Source: Acetobacter sp. UBA5411 (GTDB taxonomy: Bacteria; Pseudomonadota; Alphaproteobacteria; Acetobacterales; Acetobacteraceae). From it: DNA of 64,000 nt. Positions within the stretch are counted from its first letter, which is position 1. The number at the start of each line of letters is the position of its first letter. The stretch covers positions 29,409 through 93,408 of the forward strand of contig NZ_DHNR01000028.1 of assembly GCF_002409645.1 (NCBI RefSeq), in the 5' to 3' direction. The position numbers were made by a program, and so were the translations under genes. Under the pieces are notes generated by a model that was not told the DNA's origin, ran no database searches, and saw nothing but the letters and a program-made list of their open reading frames with translations. Of this stretch, positions 1 to 8,495 are shown piece by piece.

Positions 1-5
1 GCATC

Positions 6-29
6 CAGAATATGACCTGTCATATTCTG
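6..29. promoter_or_regulatory. Perfect 11-bp inverted repeat (operator-like)
   Basis: Arms CAGAATATGAC and GTCATATTCTG are separated by two bases (CT), giving a nearly continuous 24-base dyad. Length and symmetry fit a dimeric regulator site, but a short hairpin is equally possible. Which gene it would serve is unknown because it lies at the window edge; the next gene ends at 224 and points toward it. Confidence 0.4.
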
Positions 30-185
30 CCGCAAAGACCCCGCGGTCCGGTTTCCGTCTTTCTGCCGCATTGAATTTTCTGTCTCTTGAACCCTGTGAC
101 TTTCGCCCGACGATTATGTCACCCGGTCATTGACCGCACATGACCACGGCATTTCGAAACGTATCATCTGCCACGTTCAGGAACA

Positions 186-213
186 GGCAGGCACTCTCAT
201 GATGGTGCCTGCC
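186..213 (-). terminator. Hairpin downstream of the RNase J gene
   Basis: Perfect 9-bp GC-rich stem GGCAGGCAC/GTGCCTGCC with a 10-base loop, 10 bases past the RNase J stop on the minus strand. No convincing T-run follows, so it may be a weak terminator or a 3'-end stabilising hairpin. Bases 30-185 hold no supported gene. Confidence 0.4.
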
Positions 214-223
214 GACCTGTGCA

Positions 224-1873
224 TCAGACGCGAAGGACGTGAACGTCCACGAGCGGACGCTTCTGAAGCTTGCGCCCCAGAGCGCGACGCAGCGCCGTCT
301 TGGCAGCTTCCCGGAAGGAAACATCGTCCATGCGCAGCTCGTCCGGAATCTCGTCGATCGCGTTGGAAAACTCTTCCTGCACGCGGATGCTTTCCGGCTC
401 GCCTGCTTCCAGCAGACCGGGCGCGCTGATCTTCGGCTCACCGATGACGTAACCTTCATCATCCACCGCGACACTGGCGATGATGATGCCATTGAACAGC
501 ATCTTGCGACGAGCGGACAGAACATCACCATCCATCGCCAGCAGACGATTGCCGTCCACAGCCAGACGTCCCGTCGGCGCTGTGTCCACCACCTGCACCG
601 CACCGGGAGCGAGGTTCAGGATATCGCCGTCTTCCAGCAGGATGGAGGCGATGCCCTTCTCCTGAGCCAGTGCGGCATGGGCTGTCAGGTGACGCCATTC
701 ACCATGCGTCGGCACGGCATATTGCGGACGGATCAGGTCATACATCATCCGCACGTCATCAGCCGTGGCATGGCCGGAACAGTGGATCATGTACCCTTCC
801 TTGTCCGTGATCACACGGACACCGTTACGGGTCAGATTGTCCTGCACCTGCATGATCGCGCGCTCGTTGCCGGGGATCATGCGGCTTGAATAGATGACCG
901 TATCCCCTTCTCCGAGCGCCACGCTCTGATGCGTGTCCGAGGCGATCCGCGACAGCGCCGAGCGGGGCTCGCCCTGGCTGCCGGTGATGATCATGACGAT
1001 CTTGTCGTCCTCGACATTGTTGATCTCATATTCCGGCAGGAACGGCAGCACGCCCGAGAGGTAGCCGCACTCACGCGCTGCCACATCGAGATTGCGCAGG
1101 GAGCGTCCGACCAGCACCACAACGCGACCGGCAGCCTGCGCCGCCATGGCGATGGTTTCCACACGGGCAACGTTGGACGCAAAACAGGTGACGGCGATGC
1201 GGCCCTTGAGCGTTCCCATCAGTTCCGTCAGGCCCTGACGCACTTCCGCTTCAGAACGCGAAGCTCCGGGTGTCATCACGTTGGTGCTGTCACACACCAG
1301 CGCCAGCACGCCTTCGTCGCCGATCTGCTTCAGACGCTCGATATCGGTCGGCGGCCCAACCAGCGGCGTCGGGTCGATCTTCCAATCACCGGTATGCACC
1401 ACCACGCCCTGCGGCGTGCGGATGGCCATCGCCTGCGCTTCCGGCACTGAATGGGTCACCGGGATGAACTCGATGTCGAACGGGCCGACATTGAAGCGTC
1501 CACCGCAGGGGATCACATGGATCTTCACCTGCTGGTCGAGGCGCGCCTCACCGAGCTTGCGACGCAGAACTGTCGCAGCGAAAGGCGTCGCGTAGATCGG
1601 GCAGCCAAGGCGCGTCCAGAGATGCGCGACTGCGCCGATATGGTCTTCATGGGCGTGCGTGATGACCAGACCAGCCAGCTTGTCCCGACGTTCCATAATG
1701 TAGGTCGGATCCGGCACCAGAATTTCCGCTTCCGGCGTATCGTTGCCGGAGAACCCGATTCCGCAATCCACTGCGAGCCACGTCTCCCCCAACCTGTAAA
1801 GGTTGAGGTTCATACCGATCTCGCCCGTTCCGCCGAGTGGCAGAAAGGCCAGACCGCTATCCTTTTCTGTCAT
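224..1873 (-). CDS. rnj: Ribonuclease J (metallo-beta-lactamase/beta-CASP RNase)
   Basis: A 549-residue cytoplasmic ribonuclease of the beta-CASP metallo-beta-lactamase family, which cuts and trims mRNA and rRNA with endo- and 5'-exonuclease activity. Visible are the zinc motif HAHEDH (residues 73-78), the later metal ligands His141 and Asp163, CDSTN near 194, and the C-terminal HGEWRHL beta-CASP motif. Length matches family norms. The ATG at 1873 has an AGGA-type site about 12 bases upstream. It is the last gene of the nuo-birA-coaX-rnj run, 9 bases after coaX, an order common in alphaproteobacteria, so it is probably co-transcribed with coaX. The assignment is secure at family level. Confidence 0.93.
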   Translation of the reverse strand: MTEKDSGLAFLPLGGTGEIGMNLNLYRLGETWLAVDCGIGFSGNDTPEAEILVPDPTYIMERRDKLAGLVITHAHEDHIGAVAHLWTRLGCPIYATPFAATVLRRKLGEARLDQQVKIHVIPCGGRFNVGPFDIEFIPVTHSVPEAQAMAIRTPQGVVVHTGDWKIDPTPLVGPPTDIERLKQIGDEGVLALVCDSTNVMTPGASRSEAEVRQGLTELMGTLKGRIAVTCFASNVARVETIAMAAQAAGRVVVLVGRSLRNLDVAARECGYLSGVLPFLPEYEINNVEDDKIVMIITGSQGEPRSALSRIASDTHQSVALGEGDTVIYSSRMIPGNERAIMQVQDNLTRNGVRVITDKEGYMIHCSGHATADDVRMMYDLIRPQYAVPTHGEWRHLTAHAALAQEKGIASILLEDGDILNLAPGAVQVVDTAPTGRLAVDGNRLLAMDGDVLSARRKMLFNGIIIASVAVDDEGYVIGEPKISAPGLLEAGEPESIRVQEEFSNAIDEIPDELRMDDVSFREAAKTALRRALGRKLQKRPLVDVHVLRV

Positions 1874-1882
1874 GTCGTATTG

Positions 1883-2698
1883 TTATCCTTCTTCCTGTGT
1901 ACTGTCTGTGATGGTGTGTAATGGCGGCTCCGGGTTTCGTTCGAACAGGAACCGCAATCCGTTGATGGTCAATTCAGGGTCGATATGGTCGAAGACCTGT
2001 GTTCCTTCAGAAAAGAGCGGCGCGAGACCACCGGTCGCGAGCACCTTCATGGGTGCTCCGAATTCCCGTTTGATCCGCTCGACAAGCCCTTCGAGCAATC
2101 CGACATATCCCCAGAACACGCCTGACCGCATGGCCATGTTTGTGTTCTTGCCAATAACAAGGCCGCCTTCCGGGCGACCAATTCCAATCCGCGGCAGGCG
2201 CGCCGCGGCCATATGCAGGGCTTCAACCGAAAGGTTGATGCCGGGGGCAATGACGCCCCCAAGATAGGTTCCGTCTGCCGCCACGACGTCGAACGTGGTG
2301 GCTGTGCCAAAATCGATAACCACCAGAGGGCCGCCATAAAGCCGCTGGGCCGCAAGCCCGTTCAGGAGACGGTCAACACCCACTTCCGTCGGGTTGTCCA
2401 GAGCGATCTGAAAACCCCAGTCCAGACGCGGCGAGGCCACCAGAGGCTCGACATTGAAATACTGACGACAAAGCTGGCGAAGATGGTAGAAGGCAGCAGG
2501 CACAACCGTGCCAATAGCCGCACCGGTAATGTCTTCTGGCGCAATTCCCTCATTCTGCAGCAGTGTCAGCAGCCAGACGGCGTATTCATCGCTGGTGCGC
2601 TGCGTCTGCATGGAAATGCGCCACGTCCCACGCCATTTTTCTCCGTCATCGACAGCAAAAACAGCGTTGGTGTTGCCTGCGTCAATGACCAGCAGCAC
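1883..2698 (-). CDS. coaX: Type III pantothenate kinase
   Basis: A 271-residue ASKHA-fold kinase that phosphorylates pantothenate, the first committed step of coenzyme A synthesis. The N-terminal phosphate-binding motif DAGNTN (residues 6-11), GVDR with Asp109 and DFGTATT (129-135) are characteristic of the CoaX type rather than CoaA or CoaW. Its start overlaps the 3' end of birA by 17 bases and its stop lies 9 bases before the RNase J gene, so the three are probably translated from one message. Full length, no abnormality seen. Confidence 0.93.
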   Translation of the reverse strand: MLLVIDAGNTNAVFAVDDGEKWRGTWRISMQTQRTSDEYAVWLLTLLQNEGIAPEDITGAAIGTVVPAAFYHLRQLCRQYFNVEPLVASPRLDWGFQIALDNPTEVGVDRLLNGLAAQRLYGGPLVVIDFGTATTFDVVAADGTYLGGVIAPGINLSVEALHMAAARLPRIGIGRPEGGLVIGKNTNMAMRSGVFWGYVGLLEGLVERIKREFGAPMKVLATGGLAPLFSEGTQVFDHIDPELTINGLRFLFERNPEPPLHTITDSTQEEG

Positions 2699-3488
2699 GA
2701 CCGGTTTCCAGCGCGTTCACCTTGGGATCACCATAAAGCACTTCACCCGTAATCACTCTCTCGACCCTCCCATTACAGTCGAGGAGCAACTCACCATCCT
2801 CACCAATCCCTGCAAATCTACCTTCAGAATAGTGTCCGCCGCCGTTTACTACAAGGGGCGCTCCCAAAGGCAGCGATCGGTCAAGCCATGCGCGCCTTAT
2901 TGCAGCAAAGCCCCCATCCCTGAAAACCTGCCGCCAATGCGTCAGAGCAGCGAGCACACGCTCCGCGACAGCACGTGGCTGACAGGAGGCTGTCCATTCC
3001 GCCAGACAGGCCAGTTTCCGGCCGGGAATAGCAGGAGAGGCCACAAGATTGGCCCCGAAACCAATGACCAGCCAGGGATCGCCACCCCCTCCGGCTTCAA
3101 CAAGAATACCGCCCATCTTGCGACCATCGAGCACGATGTCATTCGGCCATTTGATCCGCAGCCGGGAGCTTGTCCGCCCCGCAGCAACGCCATCATGAAA
3201 CGCCAGAGCTGCTATAAACGCCCATGCACCGGGCTGTTTTCGTTCGGTTTCATCGGGTCGCAAAAGCACTGAAAGAGCCAGACTGTCGCCGGGGTCGGAC
3301 CAGAGACGCCCGCGACTACCGCGCGGGCTGGTCTGATGAAAGGCTAGAGCAGCGAAACCATCTGCCTCACCTGCCTCCGCTTTTTCAAGACAGAGGTCAG
3401 ATGTGGAAGGCAGTTGATCGAAGCATGAAAGACGCCAGCCAGCGGGCTGATCCGGGACGTGACCCTGCGGCGCGACCGGCTCAGCCAA
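2682..3488 (-). CDS. birA: Biotin--[acetyl-CoA-carboxylase] ligase
   Basis: Cytoplasmic biotin protein ligase that activates biotin to biotinyl-AMP and transfers it to carboxylase carrier protein. The biotin/ATP loop RGSRGRLW and the KWPND motif followed by GRKMGGILVE are clear. No N-terminal DNA-binding domain is present, so this is a monofunctional (class I) ligase, not an E. coli-type repressor. The start is uncertain. The frame stays open to 3539; a TTG at 3488 overlaps the nuoN stop (about 268 residues), and a GTG at 3521 or TTG at 3539 would give longer forms with an arginine/leucine-rich N-terminus unlike the family. It overlaps nuoN upstream and coaX downstream. Confidence 0.88.
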   Translation of the reverse strand: MAEPVAPQGHVPDQPAGWRLSCFDQLPSTSDLCLEKAEAGEADGFAALAFHQTSPRGSRGRLWSDPGDSLALSVLLRPDETERKQPGAWAFIAALAFHDGVAAGRTSSRLRIKWPNDIVLDGRKMGGILVEAGGGGDPWLVIGFGANLVASPAIPGRKLACLAEWTASCQPRAVAERVLAALTHWRQVFRDGGFAAIRRAWLDRSLPLGAPLVVNGGGHYSEGRFAGIGEDGELLLDCNGRVERVITGEVLYGDPKVNALETGRAAGH

Positions 3489-4905
3489 TGAGAGCCTGCG
3501 CCGCAGCCTGAGCAGCTTCACTGATCGGACCCAGACCAATCAGGAACAGCACCGTCGCCAGTCCCATCGCGATGGACACGAACGACACAGACGGAGCCGG
3601 ACGATCAAACGCCGGAGCCGCTGGATCAAAATATGCCACTTTCACGATGCGCAGGTAATAGAACGCACCGACCACAGCCGAGACCACACCAATGGCGATC
3701 AGCGGATACAGACCCGCATTCCAGGCAGCGGCGAACACCATGAATTTACCGAAGAACCCGGCCAGTGGCGGCACGCCGATCATGCTGAACATGCAGACCG
3801 CCAGCACCAGAGCCAGTCCCGGATTGGTGCGACCGAGCCCGGCGATGTCGGAGATTTCCGTGACCTCACGTCCCTTGCGACGCATGGCGGTGATCACGCC
3901 AAACGTGCCTGCGTTCATGATCAGATAGGTCGTTAGATAGACCAGTGTGCCGGTCGTGCCTGCCGGAGAAGCAGCGGCAAGGCCCATCATCGCGTAACCC
4001 ATATGACCGATTGAGGAATAGGCCATCAGACGCTTGATGTTACGCTGGGGAATAGCGGCAAAGGAACCGAACAGCATGGACAGAGCTGCAATCACCTCGA
4101 TCAGCAGCTGCCAGCGCGGCGACATCGCACCAAATGGACCGGCCATCACGCGCAGGATCAGAGCGAAAGCTGCGAATTTCGGCGCGCCGGCCATATAGGC
4201 TGTTACCGGTGTTGGCGCACCCTGATAAACATCCGGCGTCCACATGTGGAACGGCACAGCCGACAGTTTGAACGCCAGTCCGACGAGAACGAACACCATG
4301 CCAATGACAAGGCCAATCGGAAGGATACCGGCACCGTTGATCTCGGCCGCGATGGGGGCGTATTCCATCGTACCCGCATAGCCATAGACCAGCGACACGC
4401 CATAGAGCAGCAGGCCAGACGCCAGCGAGCCAAGGATGAAGTATTTCAGACCGGCTTCAGCAGACCCCAGACGATCCCGCTCCATGGCGCACAGCACATA
4501 GATGGCCAGAGAGGACAGCTCCAGCCCGACAAACAAGGTCATCAGGTTGGCGGACGACGCCATGACCATTGCGCCGAGCGTCGAGAACAGGACGAGAATG
4601 GGCATTTCGAACGGCAGTTCGCGGTGCTCGTTGGTGTAGCCCACCGAAAGCGCAATCGCGACTACGCCACCGACAATAGCCAGCAGCTTGATGAAGCGGG
4701 CGAACGCATCGACCACGAACAGCCCGTCATACCCCACGCCACCCTGTGACGTCGCCACAAAGAAGCCCGTGACCACGAACGCCGCGATACTCAGCGTCGC
4801 CGACGGCAGGAAGGCATGGCCCTTCTTCGTGAGCACGCCCACCGATAGGATAAGGAGACCGCTGACTGCCAGAACGATTTCCGGCAACGCAATAACCCAG
4901 TTCAT
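3481..4905 (-). CDS. nuoN: NADH-quinone oxidoreductase subunit N
   Basis: A 474-residue antiporter-like membrane subunit of complex I, one of the proton-pumping modules of the membrane arm. It has about 14 predicted hydrophobic segments, the conserved Glu in FVGLELSSLAIYVL, Lys in GLKYFILGS, and the KLSAVPFHMWTPDVYQGAP signature that separates NuoN from NuoL and NuoM. Full length. The ATG at 4905 has GGGGAG about 10 bases upstream and overlaps the stop of a 17-codon mini-ORF by ATGA. In typical operons the gene just upstream is nuoM; here it is absent. The 3' end overlaps birA. Confidence 0.95.
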   Translation of the reverse strand: MNWVIALPEIVLAVSGLLILSVGVLTKKGHAFLPSATLSIAAFVVTGFFVATSQGGVGYDGLFVVDAFARFIKLLAIVGGVVAIALSVGYTNEHRELPFEMPILVLFSTLGAMVMASSANLMTLFVGLELSSLAIYVLCAMERDRLGSAEAGLKYFILGSLASGLLLYGVSLVYGYAGTMEYAPIAAEINGAGILPIGLVIGMVFVLVGLAFKLSAVPFHMWTPDVYQGAPTPVTAYMAGAPKFAAFALILRVMAGPFGAMSPRWQLLIEVIAALSMLFGSFAAIPQRNIKRLMAYSSIGHMGYAMMGLAAASPAGTTGTLVYLTTYLIMNAGTFGVITAMRRKGREVTEISDIAGLGRTNPGLALVLAVCMFSMIGVPPLAGFFGKFMVFAAAWNAGLYPLIAIGVVSAVVGAFYYLRIVKVAYFDPAAPAFDRPAPSVSFVSIAMGLATVLFLIGLGPISEAAQAAAQALIG

Positions 4906-4955
4906 CGTCCATTCTCCCCGGCGATGACGTGCAGGATTTCAGAAAAGCCGCTCAT
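4902..4955 (-). pseudogene. 17-codon remnant or replacement of nuoM
   Basis: This tiny frame encodes MSGFSEILHVIAGENGR. Its ATG overlaps the nuoL stop as ATGA and its TGA overlaps the nuoN start as ATGA, exactly the coupling expected of a gene between nuoL and nuoN. nuoM (about 500 codons) normally sits here, and nothing else in the window resembles it. The simplest reading is an in-frame deletion leaving the first and last codons of nuoM, fused. Alternatives are an assembly or culture deletion, or a short coupling peptide in a lineage that keeps nuoM elsewhere. The frame and overlaps are directly seen; the origin is inferred. Confidence 0.55.
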
Positions 4956-6895
4956 TGGAAAAACACCACAGTGGTGACGAACACAACGAGCCCGACGAGC
5001 ATGGTGAACGCATAGATCGCGATGGACCCCGTCTGCGTGCGGGTAGCAGTGACCGCCGTGCCGCGTGTCGCCTCGGCAAGACCGACGGGGATCTTCTCGA
5101 TCACACCCTCGTCCACGCCATGCCACAGGGCACGGGCAATGGCGCGATAAGGCTTCACGAAGATCACGTCATACAGCTCGTCGAAATACCATTTGTTGAG
5201 CAGGAACTGATAAACCGGACGGAAAGACGTGGCGATCTGTCCCGGCAGCTCCGGCTTGGCGATATAGAGAACATAGGCCAGCGCGATCCCCAGCAGACCA
5301 ACAATGCTCGGCATCAGGCCGATCAGTGTCGGAACATCCTCAAGCGAGGCCATAACCGTGTTACCCGGCGCATTGAAGATCGCCCCGCCCCAGAAGCCTT
5401 CCTGCTTGCCGCCGATATAAAGCGGAGCCAGCACTGCACCAGCGACCAGAGCACCGACCGACAGGATCAGCACCGGACCCAGCATGACAGCCGGGCTTTC
5501 ATGCGCGTGATCGAACGCATGCTGGTCACGGGGCTTCCCGTGGAACACGAGGAAAATCAGACGCCAGCTATACAGCGCCGTAATGAAGGCCGTGACCGTG
5601 CCGAGGATCCAGCCATAGGTCCCCATACCGGAGTGGGAGACCCATGCCGCGTTCAGGATGGCGTCCTTTGACCAGTAACCGGCGAAGGGGAACACGCCCG
5701 CCAGCGCCAGACTTCCAATCCACATCATGGCGTAGGTCACCGGAATCTTCTTCCACAGACCGCCCATGCGGAACATGTCCTGCTCGTCATGCATGGCGTG
5801 GATCACGCAGCCTGCGCCAAGGAACAGCATCGCCTTGAAGAAAGCGTGGGTCGTCAGGTGGAACACAGCCGCCTGATAAGCCCCGACACCAATGGCCATG
5901 AACATGTAGCCAAGCTGCGAGCAGGTGGAATAGGCAATCGTGCGCTTGATATCCGGCTGCACCAGACCAACGGTTGCAGCGAAGAAGCAGGTCGTCGCCC
6001 CGATCAGCACGATGAAGATGCGTGTGTCAGGTGCGAACTCGACCAGCGGTGACATGCGCGCCATCAGGAAAACACCCGCCGTGACCATTGTGGCGGCGTG
6101 AATGAGCGCTGAAACCGGCGTCGGGCCTTCCATCGCGTCCGGCAGCCAGGTGTGCAGGAACAGCTGCGCCGACTTGCCCATCGCGCCGATGAACAGCAGC
6201 GTGGCGATCACCTCAAGCACGGAATGGGTCGAACCGAACAGGTAATAACCCGTCTGAACGTGATCCGGGACTGTGGCGAAGATGTCGTCATACTGAACCG
6301 TGCCGAACACCACGAAGATCAGGCCGATGCCGACAAGGAAGAACAGATCGGCAATACGGTTGACCACGAAAGCCTTGATCGCGGCGGCGCAGGCGCTGGG
6401 CTTCTGATACCAGTAGCCAATCAACAGATAACTCGCGAGACCGACGCCTTCCCAGCCGAAGAAGAGCTGGATCAGGTCATTGGATGTGACCAGCATCAGC
6501 ATGGCGAAGGTAAACAGCGAGAGATACGAGAAGAACCGGTAACGCGGCATCGTATCGTGCGCCATGTAGCCAATGCTGTAGATATGCACGAGCGTCGAGA
6601 CAGTCAGCACCATCGCCACCATGGTGGCCGACAGCGTATCGAACCGCAGCGCCCAGTTTACATGGAAGGAACCGGCATCGACCCAGTGCGCCAGCAGGGC
6701 CACGCTCGGCATACCGCCGCCCATGAAGCCGCCCATCAGCGCGCCATAACTGCACAGTGTAGCGATGAGCATGCACAAGACCGTCACAGCCTGCGCCGCA
6801 CCGTCACCGGTGCGACGTCCGAACAGTCCCGCAATAGCCGAGCCGCACAGTGGAGCCAGCGTTGCGACCGAAAAGAGGATGAGTGCTGCCTGCAT
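4952..6895 (-). CDS. nuoL: NADH-quinone oxidoreductase subunit L
   Basis: A 647-residue distal antiporter-like subunit of the complex I membrane arm, carrying the long lateral helix at its C-terminus. FFGWEGVGLASYLLIGYWY with its conserved Glu, then GKSAQLFLHTWLPDAMEGPT and SALIHAATMV identify NuoL. The C-terminal 100 residues (KWYFDELYD and the final hydrophobic anchor) match the lateral-helix region, so the gene is complete. It starts 5 bases after nuoK and is followed directly by the nuoM remnant and nuoN. If NuoM is really absent from the cell, the NuoL-NuoM interface would be missing and the position or attachment of this subunit would have to differ. Confidence 0.96.
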   Translation of the reverse strand: MQAALILFSVATLAPLCGSAIAGLFGRRTGDGAAQAVTVLCMLIATLCSYGALMGGFMGGGMPSVALLAHWVDAGSFHVNWALRFDTLSATMVAMVLTVSTLVHIYSIGYMAHDTMPRYRFFSYLSLFTFAMLMLVTSNDLIQLFFGWEGVGLASYLLIGYWYQKPSACAAAIKAFVVNRIADLFFLVGIGLIFVVFGTVQYDDIFATVPDHVQTGYYLFGSTHSVLEVIATLLFIGAMGKSAQLFLHTWLPDAMEGPTPVSALIHAATMVTAGVFLMARMSPLVEFAPDTRIFIVLIGATTCFFAATVGLVQPDIKRTIAYSTCSQLGYMFMAIGVGAYQAAVFHLTTHAFFKAMLFLGAGCVIHAMHDEQDMFRMGGLWKKIPVTYAMMWIGSLALAGVFPFAGYWSKDAILNAAWVSHSGMGTYGWILGTVTAFITALYSWRLIFLVFHGKPRDQHAFDHAHESPAVMLGPVLILSVGALVAGAVLAPLYIGGKQEGFWGGAIFNAPGNTVMASLEDVPTLIGLMPSIVGLLGIALAYVLYIAKPELPGQIATSFRPVYQFLLNKWYFDELYDVIFVKPYRAIARALWHGVDEGVIEKIPVGLAEATRGTAVTATRTQTGSIAIYAFTMLVGLVVFVTTVVFFQ

Positions 6896-6900
6896 GATGC

Positions 6901-7224
6901 TCAGCCCTTCATCGTCGCAACGTCCTCGACCTGAATCGAGCCACGGTTGCGGAAATAGACAGTGAGGATAGCCAGACCGATGGCAGCTTCAGCAGCCGCG
7001 ATGGTCAGCACGAACAGCGTCAGAACCTGCCCCGAGAAATCACCCAGAACAGAGGAGAACGCCACCAGATTGAGGTTGGCGGCCAGCAGGATCAGCTCCA
7101 TCGACATCATGATGATGATGATGTTCTTCCGGTTCAGGAAGATCCCGAACACGCCGAGCACCAGCAGCGCCGCGCTGACCGTCAGGTAGGGACCAAGCCC
7201 GATCTGGGCGATTGCCGTGTTCAT
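6901..7224 (-). CDS. nuoK: NADH-quinone oxidoreductase subunit K
   Basis: A 107-residue, three-helix membrane subunit of complex I (MrpC-like). The buried glutamates of the proton path are visible in MMSMELILLAANLNLVAF and in AAAEAAIGLAI. Length is within a few residues of the family. Its ATG overlaps the nuoJ stop (ATGA) and nuoL follows after 5 bases, so translation is probably coupled. The C-terminus VEDVATMKG is typical. Confidence 0.95.
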   Translation of the reverse strand: MNTAIAQIGLGPYLTVSAALLVLGVFGIFLNRKNIIIIMMSMELILLAANLNLVAFSSVLGDFSGQVLTLFVLTIAAAEAAIGLAILTVYFRNRGSIQVEDVATMKG

Positions 7225-7946
7225 TCTGCGTCTCCTTCACCCGGCTCGCGCTTTTCTGCGGCAGGGACTCCGTAAGAGCCCGGAACGGCTGTCACGTAAT
7301 AGGAATCGTTGGGGCGGATAAAGCCGCCGTTGGCATCCGTGCCCTGCCCCAGCGGCACGTTCATCATCTCGAGCGTGTCGGCGCGCTTGCGCTCATGCTG
7401 ACGGGAGATGATCTGACGACGGCCCATCGGACGGTCACGCAAGGTCAGGGTAATCGCGCCGATCATGGCGACGAGCAGCACGAGACCGCAGAGCTGGAAC
7501 AGCAGGATGTAGTGTGTGTAGATCAGGTTACCGAGCGCGCCGGTGTTGGTCGCGGCCCCTCCGGGCTGGCCGAGGCCACCCGTGATCGGTGCGGGCATGA
7601 CCGGGGACATGCCCCAGTGAACACCCGCCATCACCAGCTCAACGAACAGGATACAGCCGACGACACCGCCGATCGGTGCGTAACGCTGTAGGCCTTCCCG
7701 CATCTTGGTGAAGTCGATGTCGAGCATCATCACCACGAACAGGAACAGCACGGCGACCGCACCGACATAGACGATCACCAGGATCATCGCGAGGAATTCA
7801 GCCCCGGCAACAAGAAACAGACCCGCCGCGTTGAAGAACGCAAGGATCAGGAACAGAACCGAATGGACCGGATTGCGTGCGCTGATCACCATGGCGGCGG
7901 AACCGACCAGAATGGTGGCGAACACATAAAAGACGAGCTGGACCAT
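7221..7946 (-). CDS. nuoJ: NADH-quinone oxidoreductase subunit J
   Basis: A 241-residue membrane subunit of complex I with five predicted helices in the first 170 residues, including the YVGAVAVLFLFVVMML segment of TM3 that undergoes the pi-bulge transition in other complexes I. The C-terminal 70 residues are a hydrophilic tail, longer than in E. coli but usual for alphaproteobacteria. It lies 60 bases downstream of nuoI, the largest gap inside this operon, and overlaps nuoK by ATGA. Confidence 0.94.
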   Translation of the reverse strand: MVQLVFYVFATILVGSAAMVISARNPVHSVLFLILAFFNAAGLFLVAGAEFLAMILVIVYVGAVAVLFLFVVMMLDIDFTKMREGLQRYAPIGGVVGCILFVELVMAGVHWGMSPVMPAPITGGLGQPGGAATNTGALGNLIYTHYILLFQLCGLVLLVAMIGAITLTLRDRPMGRRQIISRQHERKRADTLEMMNVPLGQGTDANGGFIRPNDSYYVTAVPGSYGVPAAEKREPGEGDAE

Positions 7947-8006
7947 CAGACACAGCCTCCCCTGAAACAGGCGGCGGACACGGCTACGGACATAGCGTAG
8001 GGCCGA

Positions 8007-8495
8007 TCAGCGATAAGGCGCATCAAGCTCGAGCCTCCGTGCCAGCACGCTCTCCCAGCGGTCGCCGTTCGAGAGCAGCTTTTCCTTGTTGTACATAAGC
8101 TCTTCACGGGTTTCCGTGGCGAACTCGTAGTTCGGACCTTCGACAATCGCATCCACCGGGCAGGCTTCCTCGCACAGGCCGCAATAGATGCACTTCGTCA
8201 TGTCGATGTCGTAGCGCGTGGTGCGGCGGGAGCCATCGTCACGCGGCTCGGCCTCAATCACGATCGCTTCCGCCGGGCAGGTCGCCTCGCACAGTTTGCA
8301 GGCAATGCAGCGTTCCTCGCCGTTCGGATAACGACGCAGCGCGTGCTCACCACGGAAACGCGGGGAAAGCGGCCCTTTTTCATAAGGATAGTTGATGGTG
8401 ACTTTCGGCTTGAACATTGTCTTGAATGTCGAGGCCATGCCGGAGATGATCTCCGTCAGCAGAAAAGCCTTCAGCGCACGATCCATGCCAGCCAT
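8007..8495 (-). CDS. nuoI: NADH-quinone oxidoreductase subunit I
   Basis: A 162-residue peripheral-arm subunit holding the two tetranuclear clusters N6a and N6b that pass electrons toward NuoB. Both ferredoxin motifs are intact: Cys63, 66, 69, 73 in CIACKLCEATCP and Cys102, 105, 108, 112 in CIYCGLCEEACP. Length matches alphaproteobacterial homologues. The start overlaps the nuoH stop by one base (TGATG). No unusual feature. Confidence 0.96.
   Translation of the reverse strand: MAGMDRALKAFLLTEIISGMASTFKTMFKPKVTINYPYEKGPLSPRFRGEHALRRYPNGEERCIACKLCEATCPAEAIVIEAEPRDDGSRRTTRYDIDMTKCIYCGLCEEACPVDAIVEGPNYEFATETREELMYNKEKLLSNGDRWESVLARRLELDAPYR

Noticed and set aside
8007..8152. Possible extra gene between nuoI and nuoJ
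   Set aside because: Only a shadow of nuoI; the 60-base gap itself has no start site with coding sense.
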